Below the pieces are notes generated by a model. That model was not told the origin of the DNA, ran no database searches, and saw nothing but the letters and a program-made list of their open reading frames with translations. A stretch of DNA of 64,000 nt, from NCBI RefSeq assembly GCF_016862455.1, contig NZ_BOMZ01000017.1, forward strand, positions 29,954 through 93,953, in the 5' to 3' direction. The stretch's first letter is position 1. Each line of letters starts with the position of its first letter. Below are positions 7,932-15,335 of the stretch, one piece after another. The stretch comes from Actinoplanes utahensis (GTDB lineage: Bacteria > Actinomycetota > Actinomycetes > Mycobacteriales > Micromonosporaceae). Both the position numbers and the translations under genes were made by a program.

Positions 7932-9628
7932 CCCTGTGCGACAACTGTGGATCCCCGGTCACCCGGGGCGACGCCTTCTGCGGCGTCTGTGGCGCCTTCC
8001 TGGACTGGCCGGACCCCACTCCGGCACCCCCGCCCCCGGTCGCCGCCCCTGCCCCCGCACCGCCGGCGCCCCCGGTTTCAGCCCCCGCCTCCGCACCTCC
8101 GGTCCCTGCCCCGGAGCCCGCGTCCTCGATTCGTGCTCGCACATCCGCGCCTTCGGCGCCCGCGTCTCCACCTTCCGCCCCCGAGCCCGCGCCTCCGGTC
8201 TCGGCGCGCGAGCCCTCGGGTTCCGCCCCCGCATCCGCGCCTCCGCTTTCTGCGCCTGCGCCCGGCGGCTCAGTTCCTGCCCGTACCTCCGCGCCCTCTT
8301 CCGCCCCTACCTCCACGTCGGCGTCCACGCCCGCACCCGCACCCGGGTCTGCTCCCACACCCGCGCCCGCTTCCGCATCTGCGCCTGCTCCCAAACCCTT
8401 GCCCGCTCCCACTCCTTCGGTTCCAGCTGCGGCGTCGGCAATGAAGGACGAAAGGGGTATCTCGGTCGACAAGAAGGCGGTGAGGGAAGCAGCGAAGGCA
8501 GCCGTGAAAGACGTGGCCACCGAAGCGGCGGCGAGGGAGGCCGTGAAGGAGGCGGCCACCGAAGCGGCGGTGAAGGCGGCTGCGAAGGGTGCGGCGAGGG
8601 AAGCTGCGAAGGAGGCGGTGGCGGAGACCGTCAGGGAAGCGGCCGCCAAGGATGCGGTGCGGGAGGTCGCGAAGGACGCGGTGCGGGAGGTTCTGAAGGA
8701 GGCGGTGGCGGAGACGGTGAAAGAGGCCGGGAAGGCTGCGGAGGCGCCGCCGTCCGCTCGTAGCCGGGCCGCCGCTCTCGTCATCCCGGTCGCCGAGGCC
8801 ACCCTCCGGCCGATCGCTGAACCCATCGTCGTGCCGAAGGAGAGTTCCGGCGAGCAGCCCGGCGCGGTCCAGCCGGGCCGTCCGGTCGCCCCGCGCCCGG
8901 TTCTGCGCGAGTTCACCGACGTCCCGGACACTTCCGGCGAGGTGACCTGCCCGAACTGTGCGGCCCCCAATCCCGCCGACCGGTCCTTCTGCCGCCGCTG
9001 CGGTCAGTCGCTGCGGGCCGCTCCGCCGGCCACCCGTGCCCGCCGCCGGTTCCGTCTGCGCTGGCCCAAGGGCCGTGGTCGGCTGCGCCGCCTGCTGGCG
9101 ATCCTGCTGGTGCTGGTCCTGGTGGCATTGCTGGCCTGGGCGGGTCTGCGGTACGGCCCGGGCCTGCTCGAAACCATCCGGGACCGGACGGCCACCCCCA
9201 AGCTGATCACCCCCTCGGCGGTGACCGCCTCCAGCGCCGCCCGCGGGCACGACGCCCAACTGGTCAGCGACGGGCTGAGCAACCGGTACTGGGCGCCGGC
9301 GGCCGGGAAGGGCGGCGGCGCCTGGGTGGAACTGGCCTTCGACAAGCCGATCCGGGTGCTCAGCGTGATCGTCCACGGTGGTGTGTCGCCGCAGCAGCAG
9401 AAGTACGCCGCTGACGGCCGGCCGGCTGATGTGCTGTTGTCGCTGTGGTCACGGGACGGTTCGCGTACCGATCAGCGGTTTCACCTGGTCGACCGGGCCG
9501 GCCCGCAGACTTTCGAGACGGCGGTCGGTGACGTGGCGAGGATGCGCCTGACGATCGAGTCGGGTTACGGCCTGGGCGGCGGCAGGGTTCCGGCGATCGG
9601 TGAGATCGAGGTGTTCAGGCGACCCTGA
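7928..9628 (+). CDS. zinc-ribbon, single-TM, discoidin-like CIS-associated protein
   Basis: 566-residue bitopic protein. Order of parts: zinc ribbon with two CxxC pairs at residues 5-20; Pro/Ala/Ser-rich linker (30-175); lysine/alanine/glutamate helical repeats of 11-residue type such as KEAVAETVREAAAKDAVREV (about 181-271); second zinc ribbon with CPNC and CRRC (about 341-358); one membrane segment (about 388-408); and an outer F5/8 type C (discoidin or NADase-type glycan-binding) domain from about 427 to the end. The start overlaps the gpI-like stop (ATGA), so it belongs to the CIS operon. The plan suits an adaptor that holds cytosolic CIS particles at the membrane. From memory it resembles the membrane protein CisA reported for Streptomyces CIS, but homology is not tested. 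Confidence 0.78.
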   Translation: MTLCDNCGSPVTRGDAFCGVCGAFLDWPDPTPAPPPPVAAPAPAPPAPPVSAPASAPPVPAPEPASSIRARTSAPSAPASPPSAPEPAPPVSAREPSGSAPASAPPLSAPAPGGSVPARTSAPSSAPTSTSASTPAPAPGSAPTPAPASASAPAPKPLPAPTPSVPAAASAMKDERGISVDKKAVREAAKAAVKDVATEAAAREAVKEAATEAAVKAAAKGAAREAAKEAVAETVREAAAKDAVREVAKDAVREVLKEAVAETVKEAGKAAEAPPSARSRAAALVIPVAEATLRPIAEPIVVPKESSGEQPGAVQPGRPVAPRPVLREFTDVPDTSGEVTCPNCAAPNPADRSFCRRCGQSLRAAPPATRARRRFRLRWPKGRGRLRRLLAILLVLVLVALLAWAGLRYGPGLLETIRDRTATPKLITPSAVTASSAARGHDAQLVSDGLSNRYWAPAAGKGGGAWVELAFDKPIRVLSVIVHGGVSPQQQKYAADGRPADVLLSLWSRDGSRTDQRFHLVDRAGPQTFETAVGDVARMRLTIESGYGLGGGRVPAIGEIEVFRRP

Positions 9629-10349
9629 GCGCGCCGTCCGGTGAGACGCCGAGGGTGTGCAGGACACTCTCGTACTGGCGGCGGGTCCGGGCTGCCGCGG
9701 CCTGGTCGCCGGCCCGCACCTGGGCCGCGATGAGCAGTCGCCAGCCGGCGTCGTGGTGCTGGTCGAGGTCGAGGGCGCGCCGGGCCGCCCGGGCCGCGGC
9801 GACCGGCCGGCCGGCGCCGAGTTCGAGGTCGGCGAGCATGCCGGCGGCTTCGGCGGCCTGTGCCCGGTACCGTTCGCGGGCGGCGACGGCCCAGTCGGCG
9901 GGCCCGTCCTCGGGGAGCAGGTCGTCGGCGTGCAGTTGCAGCGCGGCCCGGAACTGCCGGATCGCTTCGGCCGGGTCGGTCGTGGCGGCCTGCCGGCCGG
10001 CCCGGTACGCCGCGGCGAACGCCGCCACGTCCAGGTCGGCCGTCTCGGTCTCCAGCCGGTAGGTCGCCCCGTCCCGGACGATGTGCCGGGACGCCCCGCG
10101 GGCCACGCCGGGCTCCAGGAAGGTGCGCAGGGTGGAGACCGCCACCTGGAAGTTGTTGAGCGCCGCGGGGCCGGTCATCTCCGGCCAGAGCGCGTCGATG
10201 ATCTGTTCGCGGTGCACCGGGCGACCCGCGGCGGCGGCCAGGTAACGCAGGAGGGTGCGGCTGCGTGGGCGGATGGCGCCGAGATCCCGGCCCCGTCCGT
10301 CGTCCTCCTCGATCCGGAAACCGCCGAAGCAGTACCAGTGCAGCGTCAT
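9615..10349 (-). CDS. SARP/AfsR-like transcriptional regulator
   Basis: 244-residue short SARP regulator: an OmpR-type winged helix (residues 1-100, with RPRSRTLLRYLAAAAGRPVH and REQIIDALWPE) and a bacterial transcriptional activator domain of tetratricopeptide-like helices (about 105-244). ATG 10349 is preferred because GGGAGAG precedes it closely; ATG 10367 is a weaker alternative. It ends convergently with the zinc-ribbon gene, overlapping it by 14 bases. SARPs activate pathway-specific promoters in actinobacteria. The position next to the CIS operon suggests local control, but the target is not shown. Confidence 0.85.
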   Translation of the reverse strand: MTLHWYCFGGFRIEEDDGRGRDLGAIRPRSRTLLRYLAAAAGRPVHREQIIDALWPEMTGPAALNNFQVAVSTLRTFLEPGVARGASRHIVRDGATYRLETETADLDVAAFAAAYRAGRQAATTDPAEAIRQFRAALQLHADDLLPEDGPADWAVAARERYRAQAAEAAGMLADLELGAGRPVAAARAARRALDLDQHHDAGWRLLIAAQVRAGDQAAAARTRRQYESVLHTLGVSPDGALRVA

Positions 10350-10636
10350 GATCTCTCCCGTGGGCATCGGGTCGTGGTCGGCCGTCCGGGCAAGGAGTGG
10401 GGGCCTTCGTGGACGGTCATCGTGGCCGACCCGGACGAGTATCAACGACTACCGGGCGAGAACGGGAGATCTCGTATGGGAAACTTTCTATTACGCATGA
10501 TCTTGGGAAAGTCGCCCGGATCTGGTCTTTCCGGGCCCTCAGCAGGGCCGATGGATGATCGTCCGGGTGATCCACAGGGGCTTTGGGAGCGGTCCCATTG
10601 TCGCCTAGTTCACAGCGTCGCGTTGTGGCGCAGATC
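10350..10636. promoter_or_regulatory. upstream region of the SARP gene with repeated TTTCCC
   Basis: 287 bases between the SARP start and the DUF4157 stop. It holds an AT-richer core (about 10470-10512) in which GGGAAA occurs twice on the plus strand (10478-10483 and 10505-10510, 27 bases apart), that is TTTCCC toward the SARP gene. These may be a promoter or operator. No ORF is convincing. Confidence 0.35.
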
Positions 10637-11230
10637 CTATTTCTCGCCGCCGGTGACCATGCTGGACCCGCCCGCGGCGATGCGCCGGGCGTTCGCCTCG
10701 GCTTCCCGCTCGCCGCTGCCGTCCGGATCGGTCACGTCCACCCCGCCGATCGCCGAACCCACCGTGGTGATCGGCTTCACCACGTGGGTGAGCTCGTGGA
10801 TCCGTGTCTCCCGGCTCTGCCCGCCGGCTCCGTACACGATGGAGTCGCCGATGGTGAAGGCCTTGGCGTCGACCGCCGCGGCGGCCCGCTCGGCGGCTGC
10901 CCCGCGGAACTCCCGGACACCGGACAGATCGGACTGGAACGCCGACTCCATCTCCCGCTGGAACGGCGTGTCCAGCGGCCGTCCGGTACCCCGCAGCGCC
11001 GTGTCCACCAGGTTCGTCGCGTTCTCCGTAGCACCGCCGTGCCCGCAGCCGTCGCCGCATCCGGTGTCGTGGCTGCGGGCCGCGAGCATTTCGCCGACGG
11101 CCCGGTTGCCGGCCAGTCGCTGCAGCGCCGGGAGGCCGCGTCCGCCCGAAGCCGTCCGCGGTGCCGGCGCGGCGGGTGTAACCGTCCGCCCGGTCTCCGC
11201 GGACCTGTCGGCCGACCGCTGGCTGCCCAT
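10637..11230 (-). CDS. DUF4157 (eCIS core) protein with HExxH motif
   Basis: 197-residue protein carrying a short DUF4157 domain, the metalloprotease-like domain strongly linked to contractile injection loci. The domain (about residues 84-150) has LDTPFQREMESAFQSDLSGV and the zinc-binding HELTH at 145-149. A Cys/Gly/His cluster (CGDGCGH, 58-64) lies before it. The N-terminal 40 residues are a flexible linker. There is no large C-terminal effector domain, unlike many longer members. ATG 11230 is chosen for the GAGGAAGAGG purine tract upstream. It points away from the baseplate operon. It may be a protease, a cargo adaptor or an immunity-type accessory. Confidence 0.85.
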   Translation of the reverse strand: MGSQRSADRSAETGRTVTPAAPAPRTASGGRGLPALQRLAGNRAVGEMLAARSHDTGCGDGCGHGGATENATNLVDTALRGTGRPLDTPFQREMESAFQSDLSGVREFRGAAAERAAAAVDAKAFTIGDSIVYGAGGQSRETRIHELTHVVKPITTVGSAIGGVDVTDPDGSGEREAEANARRIAAGGSSMVTGGEK

Positions 11231-11428
11231 CTGCGCCTCTTCCTCACGCGGCGTCGTCAGTCGGTCCGACGCTAACCGGTTCGGTCGCCGTCGTGCCGCC
11301 GTCCGCGCCCTTCCGGCCCGTCCGGGCACCCTTTCTGCCCCGATGGCCGTCGGCGGCCCGCATCCGTCATTCGAGTGCGGGGACCCCGGGCGCCGTACGC
11401 GGCCGGAGTCCCCACCCGGGAAGGGTCG

Positions 11429-12187
11429 TCAGGGGGTGAAGGTGATGCCGGCCGGTTTCGCCTCGGTGAGCAGGCCGGTGAAGCTCCCGTCCTTCAGGCC
11501 GAAGTTCGCGCTGCCGAAGTTGTAGCCGCTCAGCGTGTTGCGGATGGCGGTGGACGGGAAGCCGTTCCAGCCGACCAGGGACGGGTACTGCCAGGTGCCG
11601 TGCCCGTTCTCCGGCGGCTCGTCCCCGGTGCCGGCGAGCCGGAACGCGTGGGTGCCGGCGCCGTCCTTGTGGTAGACGATCTTCGGGTGGGTGCCGGTCC
11701 ACCGGACGCTGCTCGCGGGGTGGATGTCGAAGTCGCCGTGCGCCGAGGTGGCGACGTACTTGGCGACGTCGTTCTGCACCCAGACGACGACGTGTTCCCA
11801 GTCGTGGCGGTGGCCGCCGATGGGGGTGCCGGGGAGTGCCTGGTCCTTCTCGAAGTAGAGGCCGTACGCGATGGCGCACCACCCGTTGTTGCACTTGTAC
11901 CGGGCGTACCCGTTGGTGTTGTCCAGATCGGAGTTGTCGCGGCAGTTGCCGTTGAGTGCTCCGGTCGGGTTGAGGCCGCCGTTGACGACGCCGGTCGGCC
12001 CGATGGCCGGGGTGGGATAGCAGCCGTCGGTGTCGTAGTCGTACGCCGGCTGCCATTTCGTCTCGATCGCCTCGGCGTTGCCGGGTAGTTCGGTGGGTGG
12101 TGCGGCCAGTGCCGGGGTCGCGGCGGCGACGACCATGGCGAGGGCGGCTCCGGCGACGACGGCGGTGCGGCGGGTTCTGCGGGCCAT
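11429..12187 (-). CDS. secreted NLP/NPP1 necrosis-inducing-like protein
   Basis: 252-residue secreted protein of the NPP1/Nep1-like (NLP) family, whose members bind plant sphingolipids and permeabilise membranes. An Arg-rich N-terminus with hydrophobic core and ATPALA cleavage site (residues 1-28) forms a Sec signal peptide. The hallmark heptapeptide GHRHDWE is intact at 125-131. Four cysteines at 56, 82, 99 and 104 suggest two disulfides. Length matches family members. It lies 198 bases downstream of the DUF4157 start, same strand, but the signal peptide argues for ordinary secretion instead of CIS delivery. The role in this bacterium (plant or soil interaction) is unknown. Confidence 0.93.
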   Translation of the reverse strand: MARRTRRTAVVAGAALAMVVAAATPALAAPPTELPGNAEAIETKWQPAYDYDTDGCYPTPAIGPTGVVNGGLNPTGALNGNCRDNSDLDNTNGYARYKCNNGWCAIAYGLYFEKDQALPGTPIGGHRHDWEHVVVWVQNDVAKYVATSAHGDFDIHPASSVRWTGTHPKIVYHKDGAGTHAFRLAGTGDEPPENGHGTWQYPSLVGWNGFPSTAIRNTLSGYNFGSANFGLKDGSFTGLLTEAKPAGITFTP

Positions 12188-12249
12188 GCGCGGGCTCCTT
12201 GCCTAGCGGTGACAACCGCGCTCAGCCTCGCGCCGCCGGATTGATCAGG

Positions 12250-12660
12250 TCAATAGCTGATCTTCGATTTAACCAGCCGCTTCCGCAGCAGTAGATGGAC
12301 GGCAACCAGGGGGACGACACCGGCCGGATACCAGAGCAGATCGACCGGGTCGAAACTCGTGCCGAGCGCCAGCCGGACCAGCGCGCTGTGCTCGGACAAC
12401 GCCGCCGGCACGCCGGTCAGCTGGAACAGTTCGGCGCCCCAGCACCAGGCCAGAGCCGCCGCTCCGGCGGCGACCGGGGAGAGCCGCGGCCACAGGACCA
12501 GAACCCCCGCCCAGATCATCGAGGCGTAGAGGGCGGTCGCCGAGGACTGCTCCAGCCGGCCGCCGATCGGGGCCACCGCGCGGATCGCCAGGGCGACGGC
12601 CACGAAGCCCAGCCCGGCCCCGGCCATGGCCAGCCGAAATCGCGGATTGCTGACCGACAT
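12250..12660 (-). CDS. DUF2809 family membrane protein
   Basis: 136-residue membrane protein with about four hydrophobic segments (roughly residues 8-28, 42-58, 61-80 and 105-123). The features DPVDLLWYPAGVV and WCWGAELFQLTG are typical of DUF2809 proteins, small integral membrane proteins of unknown function. It ends with the basic tail LRKRLVKSKISY. It is monocistronic on the minus strand, 62 bases downstream of the NLP start and divergent from the next small gene. Confidence 0.75.
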   Translation of the reverse strand: MSVSNPRFRLAMAGAGLGFVAVALAIRAVAPIGGRLEQSSATALYASMIWAGVLVLWPRLSPVAAGAAALAWCWGAELFQLTGVPAALSEHSALVRLALGTSFDPVDLLWYPAGVVPLVAVHLLLRKRLVKSKISY

Positions 12661-12725
12661 GCCGCGATCCTAAAGCCGGGGGCCGTCTCGGGGTTCCTCC
12701 CGATGCGACTCCGGCCGGGCCTCCC

Positions 12726-12731
12726 TACCGT
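12726..12731 (+). promoter_or_regulatory. -10 box TACCGT, leaderless-type
   Basis: TACCGT ends 7 bases before ATG 12739, the spacing expected if transcription starts at the start codon. No ribosome site is present. Confidence 0.45.
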
Positions 12732-12738
12732 CGAAAGT

Positions 12739-12990
12739 ATGAAACTGCTGTTCAGAGTCCTCAGCGTGATCGTCGCGGGGTATTTCATCGTGCGGGCGGT
12801 CGCCGAGCCGTTCCTCATCGACGTGACCGATTCGTCCACCTACGCGGGCGACTGGGGCGGTCCGAGCCTGCTCGGGGTGCTGGCCGTGCACTGCGGTCCC
12901 GGGGTGCTCGCGGCGATGTTCCTCTACGGGCTGGTGGTGCGATGGCGCCGCGAGCGGACCGAGCGGAAGCAGATCACTCAGCCCGTCTGA
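12739..12990 (+). CDS. small two-TM membrane protein
   Basis: 83-residue unrecognised protein with two predicted membrane spans (about residues 5-22 and 44-66) and a basic cytoplasmic tail (RWRRERTERK). The stretch between spans contains several aspartates and a GDWGG turn. The ATG at 12739 directly follows a -10-like box with no Shine-Dalgarno sequence, suggesting a leaderless message. Its 3' end overlaps the convergent Lrp gene by 17 bases. Codon use matches the neighbours, so it is likely real. Function unknown. Confidence 0.65.
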   Translation: MKLLFRVLSVIVAGYFIVRAVAEPFLIDVTDSSTYAGDWGGPSLLGVLAVHCGPGVLAAMFLYGLVVRWRRERTERKQITQPV

Positions 12991-14056
12991 GCCGGGCCAG
13001 CAGTTCGCCCTCGGCGGCGTCCGACACCGGGTCGGACCAGAAGCCCAGGGGTACGGCCCGCAGGTTCCGCCCGAGCGGATCCAGCAGATGGCCGCCCAGT
13101 TTCAGCACCCACAGCGCCACCGCCCGGTCGATGATGGTCAGCTCCGGCGCCTGCACGCCGAGCCGGGCCTCGAACGCCGCGAGCTCGTGCACCGACCGCA
13201 GCCAGACGATGACCAGCAGGTTCGCCGTGCCGGACAGGGTGGCGCAGAACCGGGTCTCGCGCATCCCGTTCAGCTTGCTGACCGTCCGCCCGGTCTCCGC
13301 GGGCGGCAGTGTGCACCACAGTGACACCGAGATCGGATAGCCGGAGACGTACCGCGCCACCTCGCAGCGGTAGACGATCGACCGTTCCGCGTCCATTCGG
13401 TCCAGCCGCCGCCGGACCGTCGTCGGGCTGAGCCCGGTCCGCTGCCCGATCCGGACGGCGCTCTGCCGGGGGTCGGGACTGAGCGCCTGATAGAGCGCCA
13501 GGTCCTCGGCGGTGAACGCGCGGCCGGACCACGGCTGCTGCGGCCGCCCGGCGAGCAGCCGCCGGGCCGGTTCGCTGAGCCGGTCCAGCCGCCACCGGCT
13601 GCCCTCGGTGTGCACGGTGACCGCGATCTGGGTGCGCGACGCGGCGACGCCCGGCAGCATGCCGAGCCGCAGACTGAGGTAACGGCCGAGCTGCACGTGG
13701 TCGGCGAAGGCGGCCTGGACCAGCAGATCACGGGCGCCGGTGACGTGTTCCAGGGTCACCACGTGCACATCGTCGGCGAGGGTGGCGGCGACCTCGGGCA
13801 GCCGCCCGGCGACACAGTCCACCTCGATGATCGCGAAGACCACCGTGGCGATCGCCATCTGGGCGGGCAGGCAGCTGATCCAGGCGTGCCCGGACCGGTA
13901 GAGCCGGTTCCATCGGCGGGCGGCTGTCGACCCGTCCACTCCGAGGGCCGCTCCGATCCGCTGCCAGTCGGCGCGCGGCGCCAGCTGAAGCGCGGTGATC
14001 AACTGATAGTCGAGCTCATCCAGGGTGAGCGTTTCCGGCGTGTCAGCGGCCGTCAT
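12974..14056 (-). CDS. Lrp/AsnC-type regulator, duplicated module
   Basis: 360-residue transcription factor made of two consecutive Lrp/AsnC units, each a helix-turn-helix followed by a RAM-like alpha/beta domain. The first HTH is near residues 12-60 (LDELDYQLITALQLAPRADW) and the second near 190-235 (LSPDPRQSAVRIGQRTGLSP). Single Lrp proteins are about 150 residues, so this is the tandem form common in actinobacteria. It starts 55 bases from the divergent M20 hydrolase gene, so it probably controls the hydrolase-exporter pair in response to an amino acid or its derivative. Confidence 0.88.
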   Translation of the reverse strand: MTAADTPETLTLDELDYQLITALQLAPRADWQRIGAALGVDGSTAARRWNRLYRSGHAWISCLPAQMAIATVVFAIIEVDCVAGRLPEVAATLADDVHVVTLEHVTGARDLLVQAAFADHVQLGRYLSLRLGMLPGVAASRTQIAVTVHTEGSRWRLDRLSEPARRLLAGRPQQPWSGRAFTAEDLALYQALSPDPRQSAVRIGQRTGLSPTTVRRRLDRMDAERSIVYRCEVARYVSGYPISVSLWCTLPPAETGRTVSKLNGMRETRFCATLSGTANLLVIVWLRSVHELAAFEARLGVQAPELTIIDRAVALWVLKLGGHLLDPLGRNLRAVPLGFWSDPVSDAAEGELLARLRRAE

Positions 14057-14111
14057 CGGCGGATCTCTGCAATCCAGCGCCGACAGCGATCATTCTGCCG
14101 ACCATACCGCC

Positions 14112-15335
14112 ATGTTCTCCTCGCTTGACGCCCTTCCCCTGGCGGACCGACTGATCAGCCTGCGCCACGCGCTGCACCGCGCACCCGAGCTCGGCCTGGA
14201 CCTGCCGAACACCCAGGCCAAGGTCCTCGCCGCGCTCGCCGGGCTGCCGCTGGAGATCACCACGGGCACGGCGCTGACCTCGGTGACCGCGGTTCTGCGG
14301 GGTGGGCGGCCCGGCCCGGCGGTGTTGCTGCGCGGGGACATGGACGCGCTGCCGGTGCAGGAGGAGAGCGGGATTCCGTACGCCTCCGAGCTGCCCGGCC
14401 GGATGCACGCCTGCGGCCACGACATCCACACGGCCGGCCTGGTCGGCGCGGCGCACCTGCTGGCCGGTCGGCGCGAGGAGCTGGCCGGGGATGTGGTGTT
14501 CATGTTCCAGCCCGGTGAGGAGGGCCAGGGCGGCGCCAAGCTGATGATCGACGAGGGCGTGCTGGACGCGGCCGGGCCCCGGGTGGTCGCCGCGTACGCC
14601 GTCCACGTCGCCGCCACCACCCTGCCGCTCGGCCTGACCGCCACCAGGGCCGGCACCGTGCTCGCCGCCTCCGACACGGTCACCGTGACCGTCACCGGCC
14701 ACGGCGGTCACGGCTCCTCGCCGCACCTGGCCGTCGACCCGGTTCCGGCGCTCTGCGAGATGGTCACCGCGTTGCAGAGCGTGGTCACCCGCACCATCGA
14801 CGCCTTCGACCCGGCCGTCGTCACGGTCGGCTCGATCCACGCCGGGTCCGCCGCGAACGTCATCCCGGAGAGCGGCACCCTGCAGATCACCGTCCGCAGC
14901 TTCTCGGCCGCGACGCACCGGGCGATCCGGGGCGGCATCGAGCGGGCGCTGCGCGGGATCGCGGACGCGCACGGGGTCCGGGTCGAGATCGACTACCAGG
15001 AGAACTATCCGGTCACCACGAACGACGCGACCGAGGCCGACTTCGCGTTGCGGACCGCGCGGGAGTCGTTCGGCGAGCAGCGGGTGTTCGTCGCGCCGCG
15101 CCCGATGGCCGGTTCGGAGGACTTCTCCTTCGTGCTCGACGAGGTGCCCGGCGCGTACCTGATGCTCGGCGCCGTGCCGCCCGGCACCGACCCGTCGACC
15201 GCCCCGATGAACCACGCGCCGCAGGCTGTCTTCGACGACCGGGCCGTCCCCGAGGCGGCCGTCCTTCTCGCGTCGCTGGCCGCGAACCGTCTGGAGCTGG
15301 CCGCGAACCGCCTGAAGAAGGAGGCCGGCGCATGA
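14112..15335 (+). CDS. M20 family amidohydrolase/peptidase
   Basis: 407-residue M20D-type metal-dependent amidohydrolase, a family that removes acyl groups from amino acids or related amides (hippurate hydrolase/IAA-amino acid hydrolase-like). Visible motifs: MHACGHDIHTA (metal-ligand His and Asp, from residue 98), the catalytic Glu pair in QPGEEGQGG (about 134-135), and the late GSEDFSF motif with the final ligand. ATG 14112 lies in the short divergent region with the Lrp gene. It overlaps the MFS gene by 4 bases, so product or substrate export is probably coupled. Confidence 0.88.
   Translation: MFSSLDALPLADRLISLRHALHRAPELGLDLPNTQAKVLAALAGLPLEITTGTALTSVTAVLRGGRPGPAVLLRGDMDALPVQEESGIPYASELPGRMHACGHDIHTAGLVGAAHLLAGRREELAGDVVFMFQPGEEGQGGAKLMIDEGVLDAAGPRVVAAYAVHVAATTLPLGLTATRAGTVLAASDTVTVTVTGHGGHGSSPHLAVDPVPALCEMVTALQSVVTRTIDAFDPAVVTVGSIHAGSAANVIPESGTLQITVRSFSAATHRAIRGGIERALRGIADAHGVRVEIDYQENYPVTTNDATEADFALRTARESFGEQRVFVAPRPMAGSEDFSFVLDEVPGAYLMLGAVPPGTDPSTAPMNHAPQAVFDDRAVPEAAVLLASLAANRLELAANRLKKEAGA

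Noticed and set aside
11429..12187. NLP protein as a CIS-delivered effector
   Set aside because: A clear Sec signal peptide makes ordinary secretion the simpler reading; kept only as a neighbour of interest.
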